A stretch of DNA of 64,000 bases from contig BQKZ01000327.1 of assembly GCA_036244855.1 (NCBI GenBank), forward strand, positions 130,274-194,273. The letters are read 5' to 3'. The notes under the pieces were generated by a model. It made no database searches, had not been told where the DNA came from, and was given only the letters and a program-made list of their open reading frames with translations. This document shows, in pieces, positions 1 through 10,850 of this stretch (position 1 is its first letter; each line of letters opens with the position of its first letter). A program made the position numbers and the translations under genes. The stretch comes from Temnopleurus reevesii. Its lineage: Eukaryota > Echinodermata > Echinoidea > Temnopleuroida > Temnopleuridae.

Positions 1-2066
1 CTCGAATATTTTACTTTCCTCTTCATAGGTTCCATTCTTAAGTCTCTGCAACTAATTCGTTTATTCTTTTGTTCTCTCATATTTTTTTTTATAACTTTTT
101 CTTCATATTTTGGATCACTTTTCAATTTCTCATTACAGCCTCCGTGTTATCCCCTTCTCTCTTCATATTTGTATGTACCGTATTTGACTAAACAATCAAC
201 AAAGGCATCTACAATGTTATTCATGTGCGAAAATGTTACTCATATTTCTTAAAAGAAACTAACCTTCAATCGTTCTGTCAGATTATCCCAAACTCAAATT
301 AAATGATGAAAGGGCTGAAAAGATGGAATCTTATTACGGTAATTGGATCCAAAACTTTCTGCAGCATTGTAAGGATAACGAGAGCTATTCTTTCCTTATT
401 TTGTCTTGTGTCAAACGCTTTTCATCAAAACGCTTTCCCCCAATGTTATCCATCTATCTCATCTTTCGCGTCTATCTTTCGTAGATTGTTCTATTCCCGT
501 ATTTTCAAATACCAACTCATGCATTTTGTAACGAAATGAATAGAGTATGATGGATCGAAATCAATATCATTGATTTTCAGATACCAGATGACCACCCGTA
601 CCAAATCATTACCTGGGATTTATAGCCAGTGGGGAATCAGCCAAGGTAGCATGATCAGACAATATATAAGATTATGATATCTATTTCGGATATCAACGGT
701 GGTCAAACACAATCAATAAATACTCTATTGGAAATTAAAATATGTATCTTTACAAGAATGCATATCTTCATCAGAGATGAAGAAAACGAGAAACAATGAT
801 CGCTAATTTGGAAGTTACTCGCGATCGATGACGTCACAGATGCTTGCAAAATAAATCATTTCAAAAAAAAAAATCGAACAAACAAAAAAATAACCGCATC
901 GTTGAATATTCATAACTCTTCAACAGATTATATGATTTGACCCATACATTCACAATCATATCATGTTATTCATCTGCATACTTTGAAAACACACTAAATG
1001 TCGAAATTTTCTTTTATTCCAAGAACATTTTTTTTTATACTTTGGAGACAAAGGTTAAAGCTTCAGCTATTGAAATTCATTCTCCATTTTTAAATTCCAA
1101 TGTCTGCACAATCAAGAAGTTCAAGTGACGGGGTTTACTGCGGAGAAAATCCCGCGTCTTGTATTTCCCTCAAGAATTATAAAGCTCGATGTTGATTTTA
1201 AGTATAATGTTATTGTCTGCTGAATTTCAAAATTTCCATCGTCTGCATGAAAAGTATTGCGTTTCTCCCATCACTTACCCCACCCCCTTTAAAGGTTATC
1301 TCATATAATCATTGCAGAGTTGCCATCCTTGTTAAATTCGGCGCACGTACTTGAATGTGAAATTTCCATGATGCGCTATAATTGGATCATGAGTACGGAT
1401 CAATTTTGCGTGTTCAGAATGAAATGTAAAAGAAAACATGTTTTTAACTTTAGGGGAAGCGACCTCTGGAATTATCGTTCTCTCATTGAATAAGGGAAAA
1501 GCAGATGAACAAACTGTGAAAATTCCAGCGAAATCGGACAACCCGTACAAAATCTACAAATTTTCAAAATCACAGAGATATGTCGATCTTTTTTTGTGAG
1601 TTTGGAGCCTAATTATTTTTTAGCCAACTTTTTTTTTTTTTTTTTTAGAAAACGAGCTAGTATGATTCAAAAGTGCGGAACATCGGACATGCTAACCATT
1701 CAGAATATCGAGGAAGATACAAATTTAATCAAATATGAATCACCAAAATATCCGGGACCAAATATCTTGAAAGAGAAGAGGAGTATTATGATTATCATTA
1801 TCGTGCATACTCTCATGAGAAAATATTAATTGGTTCAGCAGTTCAGTAATTCATACCTTTATTTCTATTATCATACCTATTTTGTTCAGTTGGCATCTCT
1901 GTAACAACTGAAAATCGAAAAGAAAACGCAGGCTAAAGTCACTCAGAAAATGATTGACTTTGAGCTGACCAGCATTTAAATTCGTTTCTGAATTGAATTT
2001 GTCTTTGGACAATTAATGTGTATGTTGTTAAAAATTATTTCATTTGGAATCATTGTTATTGCTTGT

Positions 2067-2317
2067 TTTAGGCCGACTCACACCTTAAAGTTTTTAGCAT
2101 GCATTGGCTCAGCATTTTTGACAATTGAAAACACTCACTGTACGCACACAGGCGCAGGTCATACGATGGACTGACGTTCGGCGTACGTCCCTTGAGCGTA
2201 AGCAAAACGTTAGTCCATCGTCTATTCAGCGTATACTGTGCGCTTGGGGAGCGGTTTTTTCTTTAAAAAAACGCTGCGCTCACGCAGGCTAAAACCCAAG
2301 GGTGTGAGTCGGCCTTA
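2067..2317. mobile_element. Non-autonomous TIR element (hAT-like MITE), copy 1
   Basis: The ends are inverted repeats: TTTAGGCCGACTCACACC on the left and GGTGTGAGTCGGCCTTA on the right. The exact 8-mer TTGCTTGT abuts both ends (2059-2066 and 2318-2325) and reads as a target-site duplication, which fits hAT-type insertion. The match extends to an 11-mer if a few more bases are counted. The interior carries the segment CGCAGGTCATACGATGGACT, close to the matching part of the 22.2-kb copy. There is no coding capacity. It sits 40 bp inside the intron that follows the second coding exon. Confidence 0.8.
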
Positions 2318-2352
2318 TTGCTTGTGAAATAAACAGACACAACTTTTTCATT

Positions 2353-2358
2353 CCTTAC
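2353..2358 (-). other. 5' splice donor of the following intron
   Basis: On the minus strand the exon ends GGTGAAGAG and the intron begins GTAAGG. The phase is 0. The next exon is not in the window. Confidence 0.9.
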
Positions 2359-2660
2359 CTCTTCACCAATCGCATCGTAGCTAAAGTTAAACTCTTGCTC
2401 CGCTCTCTCTTTCACCTCCAGTGCGAACTCCTCATACAGAGGCGTCTTCTTCTTGTGTAGTGTGAACGTCATGAGGGCTCGGTAAGCCGCCTTCGCGATC
2501 TCATCATCTTCATCACCGCGCTCCCATCCGATGTTGCCAAAGTATGAGCTGTCGAAGAGGACAATGTTGAAGAATGCATAGGAGCCATCGGTCATCCCCA
2601 GTCGGTGGGCAGCCAACATCAGTTTACGGACGGCATCTCCAGAAGCACAGATGATGACCA
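2359..2660 (-). CDS. Natriuretic peptide receptor-like, second coding exon (ligand-binding domain)
   Basis: Second coding exon of the same receptor. It begins with two bases that complete codon 254 (Val) and then has exactly 100 codons, ending in phase 0 at GAG|GTAAGG. Joined to the first exon it reads smoothly through a hydrophobic strand (VVIICASGDAVRKLML, 254-269) that matches the conserved NPR pattern 'R-V-[IV]-x-[IV]-C-x-S-x-D-A-x-R-x-L-M-L'. Next come a Tyr-x-Phe-Phe-Asn segment (281-285) typical of the second lobe, the WERGDEDD loop (299-306), and a helix with Tyr329-Glu-Glu-Phe. A sequon (Asn345-Phe-Ser) lies in the 'QEFNFSYD' stretch, which corresponds to the vertebrate 'EQFNF' region. 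The splice acceptor has a clear pyrimidine tract. The exon is translated outside the cell as part of the hormone-binding ectodomain. Later exons lie left of base 1. A longer reading frame continues into both flanking introns, but the splice signals show that this is not coding. Confidence 0.93.
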
Positions 2661-2692
2661 CTGTTAAATTAAAAAAAGAGAGAAAATATATT
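2661..2692 (-). other. 3' splice acceptor of the 51.6-kb intron
   Basis: On the minus strand the intron ends in a T/C-rich run (TCTCTCTTTTTTT) and then AATTTAACAG, followed by TGGTCATC of the exon. The reading phase agrees with the donor at 54293. Confidence 0.9.
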
Positions 2693-3096
2693 TGTAAAAT
2701 TTGTAAATATTTGTATGAATATATTTTATAGTCAATCAAAATACATTAATTTATACTTCATTGTTACAAAAAAAAATATACAATAAAAAAGCACATCTAT
2801 AACATGTATAAAGAGATGGCATGATTTATCACTACTCTCTAAAGAATGGAATACAATAGAGAATGGGTATATTTTCATCAACCCAAGTACAAAATAGTAT
2901 AATGTAATTTCATTTTCATTTTTTTTAATTCGATGATAGATAAACTACCATGGAATAAAACACAACTTTACAATAAAGACGAAATATTCTTACACAGCCA
3001 GGACCTCATGAAAGAACAGTGGTGTTTGAAGATAGAAATAAAAGCAAGCAAACAAACAAACAACAGTTACACGACTATAACTATATTTCTCTTGAG

Positions 3097-3132
3097 AATT
3101 TCACAATTTCACAATTTCACAATTTCAAAATT
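3097..3132. repeat. Short 8-bp tandem repeat
   Basis: Four head-to-tail copies of AATTTCAC, the last one altered. Confidence 0.85.
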
Positions 3133-4521
3133 CCAGTGCACATTGATCGGAAGTAGTTTAAGCAAGACATTCATCTATAAATACATAACATTATCTCTTC
3201 GTTTCGACACATATGAAAAATTACGATCAAATTTGTGTTGAAATAAAACCCGGGTTGAAAATATGCATCAGGAAATGGGGAAAGCAAAGCAGGTAAAGTT
3301 ACATACAATTTAAAATCCGCACTCAGGCCAAGTAAAACTTAGAGCTACTTTTGTGAAGGAGTGTGTTGACTGAAACGAACCTAAATGGCTCGGGAGGTTT
3401 TGGCGATGTTGTTACAGAAACGGAGACGAAAACACTCCACAAAATTGAGTTACTGTTTTGACAAAGCCGTTCGAATTTTCTTTGAAAATGAAATTCAAAT
3501 ATTTATATTGCACAGGACGACAGATAAATCAAATCAGTTGCGAAAATGATTTCATTTTCATTTGTGGATGGAGAAAACTGATCCCCGTCCGGGGAAAATA
3601 TCAATAACATATATACGTTGCTCCCATTTGCAGGAACCAAAAGGAAAAGTTTGCACAAAACCATTATTAACGCATATTTTGCTGAAACGCTTGTTTCGTA
3701 TTCAGGAAAACATACTGATGGTGCACAATTTACGACACGTCGTATAGTGATCCTATCTCTTTGCCCTTGAACTATATGGTCACCGTGCACATACCAAATA
3801 GTTTCAATGCATGAAAACTATAAACTAAAGAGGGTGACATCATGTTTTGTTAATGTCTTCGACATACAATCATTTTGATGAGTGTTTTAAATCCTCACAA
3901 ATGGAGATGAGATTCCCATCCCTCGACTAGACTTTCAAAATCTCATCATTAGTTTAATTACAGGAAAGGTCAGAGTATAACATCACACGAGTGCGTTATT
4001 TTCTAATAACAATAGATGTTTCCATACCACGTGACATGTATGCAGTATATCCTGGCGCCAGAATGCTGGTATATGGTCCTTATTAATACTATCTTCGGTA
4101 GATCGCAAGAGGTCACTTTTTCCGCTTTCATTCTTCTGTTTAAGACATTAATCTAATCTCCGTATCTAAAAGGTGTGTGGAGTGTTCGACTGGTATGACT
4201 AATGCACCCCTTTTGACAACCATATACGGCCCCCGGTTTTATATTGTATTCATACCAGTAATTAATATCTGTCAATTGAATTACGATAAAGGAACAGGTC
4301 AATGCCATACTGCAGTGCTTGCTGAACAGTGCTTTGGTTGGACCCGATGCGGATGTGGTCTTGCATTGAACATGTTGAAAATTGAAAAAAAAATATGGGA
4401 AATTTTATTTTTAAGAATTTAAAAGAGACAGAGAGATAGATAAAAGTAAAATGTTTATATTTTTTCCAATTCTAGTATTGATAAAAAGTATATATATATC
4501 AAGAACCTCACCTCTTGATGG

Positions 4522-4547
4522 CACACACACACACACACACACACACT
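4522..4547. repeat. (CA)n microsatellite
   Basis: An uninterrupted CA run of about 13 units. Confidence 0.95.
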
Positions 4548-4870
4548 TACAATTTTTTACGTTGAAACAGTAAGATGACTGACAGAGGAGAAATCTAATT
4601 TATGGTAATTCACTTTTTACTGGAAGATATAATCGATTAAAATTTTTAACATTTTAAATTATAACATAATCTAAATATTGATAAATGCTTTATATAACTT
4701 TTATTATACCAAAACAAAATCAAATTAACGGTTCTCACTGATATTAGCATCCATATTCTTATGGACACGCTTTGCTAGATCATGTAGATATTCCATACAT
4801 TGATCATAATAATAAAAAAGAAAGAAAGCTCGTCATTTTAATGCGTACAACTTAATAAGATTAATATAAA

Positions 4871-5002
4871 GCGTTTTAATACACCGCGAAGCGTGGGCCT
4901 CTGGGCGCTCAACAAAAACGTCATTACTTTCTTCAATGACATTTGATATAAGTACAATATAATACCAATCCATAGGAAAACGTCTCTCTTTATTTGTCAT
5001 TA
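4871..5002. repeat. Dispersed repeat, direct copy 1
   Basis: This segment matches 5144-5289 in the same orientation. Shared blocks include ACCGCGnAGCGTGGGC, AACAAAAACGTCATTACTTT and TCTCTCTTTAT. The copies differ by point changes and a small insertion. No termini or coding sequence were recognised. Confidence 0.75.
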
Positions 5003-5019
5003 CCTTTAAAAATACTATC

Positions 5020-5068
5020 TTTTTTTTTTTAAATCGTTCATTTCGAACGATAATTTAAAAAAAAATCA
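5020..5068. repeat. Inverted repeat between the two direct copies
   Basis: A T-run followed by AAATCGTTC is mirrored, across a short spacer, by GAACGATAATTT and an A-run. The ATCGTTC/GAACGAT core is a perfect 7-bp pair, and the T/A arms extend it imperfectly. Confidence 0.6.
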
Positions 5069-5143
5069 ATGTCCGTTATTTTGTCTTTACCAGTTACCAT
5101 GAGAAATGATGCGTAAAAGTATAATGAGATAAAAAAAAAATAA

Positions 5144-5289
5144 CGCCTTTATACACACCGCGGAGCGTGGGCTTGTGGGCGCCAAACAAAAACGTCATTA
5201 CTTTCTTAAATGACATTTGATATAATAGCTTGATATAATAACAATATAATGTCAATCTATGGGAATACATCTCTCTTTATATCTCATTA
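5144..5289. repeat. Dispersed repeat, direct copy 2
   Basis: Diverged direct copy of 4871-5002, about 140 bp downstream. It carries an extra short 'TAGCTTGATATAATA' insertion relative to copy 1. Confidence 0.75.
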
Positions 5290-6700
5290 AATAAGAGCCC
5301 CTAGGATACGTCCAATCTTATCAGCTAATTCAAGCGAGATGGTCAGTTTTCCTCCTTTCAAAGAGTAGATGGGGGAAAATGACTCGTTAATCCTTGGTGT
5401 TGAGCTACCGAATTCCAATATATTCTCATTATCCCATTGCTTCCAACCAAACAACGAACGAGAAATTGATGATGAAGCTGTGTAGATGTTCGAAAATATG
5501 CTCAATAAGGCTTAAGGGAATCGCAAAATGAAAAGCGAATCATTTTCAAAGGAGGCTGATAAAGGGCAATAGAGCACGGATTAGAACACTATAATTACAA
5601 ACCACTGAATCTTCTTTTGATCAAGTATGGTAAGCCTTTCCCCTTTCCCTCATTAAATGGGATCACAAAATGCGTTTACTATAACTACAATCCAATCAAA
5701 TTCGCTCCCGATTTTATTTCACGACCATACACAAAATGGAACATTTAGAAAATTATCGCTTTCTATATGAAAGTTTGGCGTATAATTATTGCTGACAGAG
5801 AGTGAATAGTGGGAAAAATTATTGTCCAGCTTCACACCGGGTAGAAGAAATGTTACCAGCCCTAAACATTTCTAAATATTAAAATTAGATCAAAATAATG
5901 TTTTATTTGACTGTTCATTTACTCACTTTCAAGAGTTAAAGAGGAGCAATATGAATTGACATAAACGAAACACCACGATTGCTGTATTACACAAAGAGGT
6001 ATCTATTATGTCGCCTCCCTGCCTACAGAATGCACAACATCTTCAAGCGCTTTGTTCGCCAGCTTTTTATAATGGTGCATATATGATTACACGACCTACA
6101 CAGTAATTCATCTTGTAAATCCCCCGAATGATCCTAATGACATCGAACGAACGAAACTTGAAGCAGCCTCCCACTTTCCAATCGGTGACAAACCAATGTT
6201 CATAATAAAGAGAAATTCATTTATGTTGCTGTCAGACAAGATATATTGCCATCAATTCTTTATGAAATTGGAAACTTCAGGAACAAAAGCAAGGTGTCGC
6301 TTACAATGCAATGATTGAGCACCTATTCAATCTTGTGAGAAACAGGTCTGGCCAAACCAGATGATCATGAAATTCAAAACCCATGCCTGAGAAACGTTAT
6401 TGAAAAAATATATTGCAACATAATCAAGAACAACAACATCATCGTCTTACGAAACATTCACACAATATATCTTGAGGGAGGGAAAAATACTCCAAAAATT
6501 GGCAACAAAAACGCGGATTGCACTTTAAGAGTGAAAAATGGGAGTATGAGGGGATGATAAAGCATTTTCAATAAACCTGAACATGAAATCCCGCCCAAAA
6601 TGTGTGGATCATCTTCACTGCACCAGTACAGAAGCCTTATTCACACATTTGCGTACATTGAACTCACATCTTTTAACTGTGCGCATAAACTCGCATGGAA

Positions 6701-6738
6701 ACGATTGGCTAACGTTAAATTCGGCTTGTCTGCGTTTG
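6701..6738. repeat. Short dispersed repeat, copy 1
   Basis: A 23-bp block ACGATTGnCTAACGTTAAATTCG-type, one base different from 61829-61851, followed in both places by TGCGTTT after a few variable bases. It probably belongs to a larger decayed element whose ends I could not define. Confidence 0.55.
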
Positions 6739-7681
6739 AAATGAATACGTAGCATCGTCAGCAGAGTGTCTCCTGTGTATTTACGCGTACAGGATCCGGA
6801 TGAAGATAGACATGCGCTTGGCAAACGTTGACTTCTTACGAAAATGTGCGGCTTGGGCTCTACATGAACTGATTCACGATGAACCGCAAAACATATTAAT
6901 CAAAGTATGGAAAAAAATATTCGAGAATGAGACAGACATGGATTTCTTTTTCTTTTCGCCTTTCCCTTGTTTTACCATCCACATTCCCATCGATTGAGAT
7001 TTATATGAGGAGCTCATCAGTCAAGTTCGGTCCAGAATACAACACATATTTGACTTTCTCACAGCTGTTGAGGGGGACAGTATCGGGGAGCAGACACACT
7101 ACTCAACACCATAGATATATAACGACAGGGAAAAGCCACTGCATCATATCAACTGTTCCCCATGGATAGACGAAATTATTCACGGAATTATATTGTTCTG
7201 ATCCTTTTAAATACCATGCATATTTTACATATTATTGACCTTACTCAAAGCAAACTGATGAAGCATCATTGGGAAACTACAGGTCATCTTTATTATCTTA
7301 AATATTATAAGTGTTTTTCAGCTCATTTTATTTCAACTTGGAATGAAGTTTAAATGACACTCATCTTCCTTAGAAAATGAAGAAAAAAAAACTTTAATTT
7401 TACATAACTATACCTGCGTATATTCTTTTGAATTGAAGGAATGTATCTGTATTTCAAGCGAATTAGATAAAATAATACTTGTCTGATCTTAGGTTGCCGA
7501 AAGATAATTAGGAAAGATAATTAATCTAAATGTGCTTTAATTGCAATACCATAGGATACCCTGTTACATTTAAAATCATCTTTGAAATAATGATATGATA
7601 TTATAAACAAATACTACTAATGACACTTCTACTGCTAATGATAATAGTGGTCATTACCTATTTCTACACTGAAGGCAGCTT

Positions 7682-7707
7682 TTTAAAGCGCTTTAAAGAT
7701 ATATCTT
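7682..7707. repeat. Two adjacent perfect palindromes
   Basis: TTTAAAGCGCTTTAAA (16 bp) is followed, with a 2-bp overlap, by AAGATATATCTT (12 bp). The role is unknown. Confidence 0.7.
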
Positions 7708-7982
7708 GCGAGTCAACCGCGCTATGACAGCAAGTTAATGTCGAAAATGAATAAACGTATGACAAGGCCACCCAATTACTGTTTGGAGTATGATAAATAG
7801 ATGGTTTAATCGGATGAAACTTACTATACACCAGGGGGATGACCGTTGAAAGCTTGCTGACCAATTAAAGGTGTAAAACATGTCTAACAAGAGCTCTTAT
7901 TCATATGTCTCATTGGACATTGGAATATGCCCCTTGCCCGTTTCGTTTCGATATCTAGAACGTAAACAAAACCGTCTATCAC

Positions 7983-8010
7983 GCACACACACACACACAC
8001 ACACACACCC
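7983..8010. repeat. (CA)n microsatellite
   Basis: A CA run of about 12 units that degrades into CCCACACGCAC downstream. Confidence 0.95.
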
Positions 8011-8600
8011 ACACGCACTCTCACGCACGCATACAAAGACACAACTTGTTAACGTTTTATTTCTGACGACAACGAAAGGTCTGTCCGAAAATATCAGACG
8101 CGCTGTCCATTTTGCTGCATACTAAATAGCGCATGTTCTTTAGGATGTATTAAATCGCCAAGGTACTTCAAGCATACATTTCAGGCCATTGAAATGCAAA
8201 GTTGGTATTTACCGGCTTTGATTTCTACTTCCCTGAAGAGTTTCCAAATAAGAAGAAAAATTGTAATGCGAAAAGCAATAAAAAGTCAATTTTCTTTGCC
8301 CTCGGCCAAAAACCACCCAGCCACCTAAATATCCGATTTTCATGTAAATCAGGTTATTACTTCATATTGCAGATCTTCGTATATAGAATATGAGTGCAGT
8401 ATTATTGGCATAATAAAGGAGCGCGGTAAAGAAAAAATCAGTAATATATAATGTACGACTATATACGATATGTTGTTGAATTTATGGAAATGTTAAGATC
8501 CCCGAGAAGTACTCTTGAGTTCTTGTGTGTATGGACAATGTTAGATCAATGAAAATAAGTGCATTTGTAATGAAATTGTTCCTGAACAGATACGATCTTA

Positions 8601-8633
8601 CACTTTTACATCGTCTAGAACGATGTAAAAGTG
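8601..8633. repeat. Perfect 14-bp stem with a 5-base loop
   Basis: CACTTTTACATCGT pairs exactly with ACGATGTAAAAGTG around the loop CTAGA. A run of six T follows on the plus strand. Flanking bases do not extend the stem, so it is short for a microRNA precursor. It may be a palindrome left by a repeat. Confidence 0.8.
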
Positions 8634-8868
8634 ATTTTTTCTTTTCACACACAGAAAATTATGTCCGGAAAATCGATCTTTGTATCGATGTTCCTTCTTC
8701 AAGTGCCTTTTTATCAGCTTGTGCCAGGATGCAAACATCGATAATGGAACATTTATACATACAAAATAGTGTTTGAACTCAGACGCCATGAGGAGATAAT
8801 CTTCACGAATGGTTTTTGAGGGTTAATATGTACTTTGCTTTTTAATGTCATTATCAAAACTTCTATTA

Positions 8869-9052
8869 ACACTATATAAACTATTTTCGAAAAATAAAGT
8901 CGAATACTATTTCAATGGTTCTTTGTAATGATGCTGCTGCTATTTAAATCGTAACCGGCTTGTCATTGTTGTGTCCGCACAGTTCTATTCACGGCGAACG
9001 GATCTATTCTCCTTCGACCGACTTTATTTTTCGAAAATAGTTTATATCGTGT
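8869..9052 (+). mobile_element. TA-flanked MITE family, copy A
   Basis: Terminal inverted repeats of about 34 bp begin ACACTATATAAACTATTTTC and end GAAAATAGTTTATATCGTGT. The interior matches the 40.9-kb copy in reverse complement, including TTGTGTCCGCAC, AAnCCGGCTTGTnATTGT and AATGGTnCTTTGTAATG. TA precedes the left end; the right flank is CC, so one side of the target duplication is lost. There is no coding capacity. TA targets point to Tc1/mariner-type mobilisation (inference). Confidence 0.85.
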
Positions 9053-10792
9053 CCATTTATATTCAATGGAATCTCATGGAATGAACCATACCATTATTTT
9101 TATTTGACTGAAGGCATCATACTTGGAGTATCGGTTCAATTCGCCTTTCGAAATAGTTGGAATATTAATAAGAAGTCCTTGGAAAAAGAGTATCATTACG
9201 ACCAAAGATGATAAACCACCAAAGAGCTTTATATAGCTCTTTGTAAACCACAAACATCTTTGCGATCTAGATTATCGTGAAGGATTTCGGCTCTTTAATA
9301 CCTTCTTAAAGTAGGAACCTGGGGAGAATTTCATCAAATGTGATTTAGGGTACCAGACAGGAACAAGATTCCGGCATTTAAATGGATTACAACAAAAATC
9401 CCTGCAAAAATATGTTCATGACGACCTCCCTGGTGATGTTGATAATCGTATTGCTCAACTGTGTTTAGCCTGGTTTTGAGGATGGATCAACCTTGTTACC
9501 AGCCTGTAATACGTCTAATCTCTATCGATACATCAAGCTAATGGACATCCATGGGCCTTTGAATTGGATCACAGTAGGATCGTAATCGAAGTCTGCCTTC
9601 GGAACCAAGCGAAGGACTCAGATTTACAGCTAATAGACCTGCTAGATTCATGACGTTACAAAGTCTGAACTTCCCGTGCCACCTATTAGAGCGTGCGTAT
9701 CGCTTTGGCTCGCTTAGCTCAAGGCTCGACTCTTATGACTTCCTAAATGGATATCACCTTACGTTAGGATTTATTCCCAATATAGGGAATGGAGGCTTGT
9801 TTGTCCTGATGTTTTCTACATATCGATTCTTCTTTGGTTCACTTTCTTCCTTTTTTTGTTACAATGGCTCGAATTGAATACTCTAGCAAAAACTATATAG
9901 GTTCGACGAGATAATGGAAAGGCGGAATTAGTTTTCTCGGTGCCAGTCTGATCTACATAAGATGTGAAGTAACTCGAGTATTGACAATCTAAGTCCCACT
10001 GACTCCTATTCGTTTATGGTTTTCAGCTGGACATAGATTTGCCTTGACTTCTTCGAAGTCCATCCATTTACACGTCAATTTTATAATCAAGCCCACAGGC
10101 AGAAAAGAGCTGAGATATATGTCTAAACATGTTTTCTAAAAGACAGGGGCGAAATTTGGGGATGAACATTAGGGGAGAAAGGGAAAATTGGGTTGGTAAT
10201 AATTGCATTCGCGTGTTTGAAATTGTAAACACGTCGTTTTATAAAAGTTGTTGATGATCTCGCGAGCAGTAATGATCCATCCTCACGCTTTAATGAGCAA
10301 GAAGACGTCTTAGAAGGCTGGAGGGAGAAGCAACTTCTCTCTTCATGCTCTGCTGACTGTTGATATTTTCTCACCGGGAGGAGACTTGAAGATCACACAG
10401 GTCGACGTCTCCCGGCATTACTCAAAAAGAGAGATGCGAGGGTGATGAGAAAATTGTCCTATTCCCTTGTTGGAGAAAGGAGGGAGTGATAAGGGTGTTT
10501 GATATTGCAAATATACTCAGGAGAAGGAAGAGATTAACCATATTAAGCAAACAAGCCACATTTTTTTCGTAAAAATGAAAATGGGCAGTGATGACGGGTT
10601 ATAAGTAAAAGGGAAGGAGATTCTGAAAATAAAATGCAAAGAAAGAGATGAATGACGAAAAAAAGGAAAAGCTGAGAGAAAAACAATGAGTGGCGAGAGA
10701 ATGGGAAAATTAAGCTATTTGGCGAAATGAGAGTGAGATAAATAAAGAGAGAGTGCGATGAATATATAGAGAGAGCGAGGGGGTGGGAGGGT

Positions 10793-10797
<5 letters not shown>

Positions 10798-10835
<38 letters not shown>

Positions 10836-10850
10836 GGAGAGAGGGGGGGA
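10798..10850. repeat. (GA)n microsatellite with purine-rich tail
   Basis: About 15 GA units followed by GA/GGGA-rich purine sequence. A wider purine-rich patch starts near 10,740. Confidence 0.95.

Larger units (their letters stand above)
1..2358 (-). other. Start of the next intron of the receptor gene (partial)
   Basis: This stretch follows the phase-0 donor at 2358 and holds no coding signal on either strand, so it is read as intron running off the window. Its only recognisable content is the inverted-repeat element at 2067-2317. The remainder is AT-rich with short T and A runs. Confidence 0.8.

Noticed and set aside
2661..2739. Extension of the second-exon reading frame to 2739
   Set aside because: The acceptor at 2661-2662 with its pyrimidine tract, and the phase match to the donor at 54293, show that the extension is intron.
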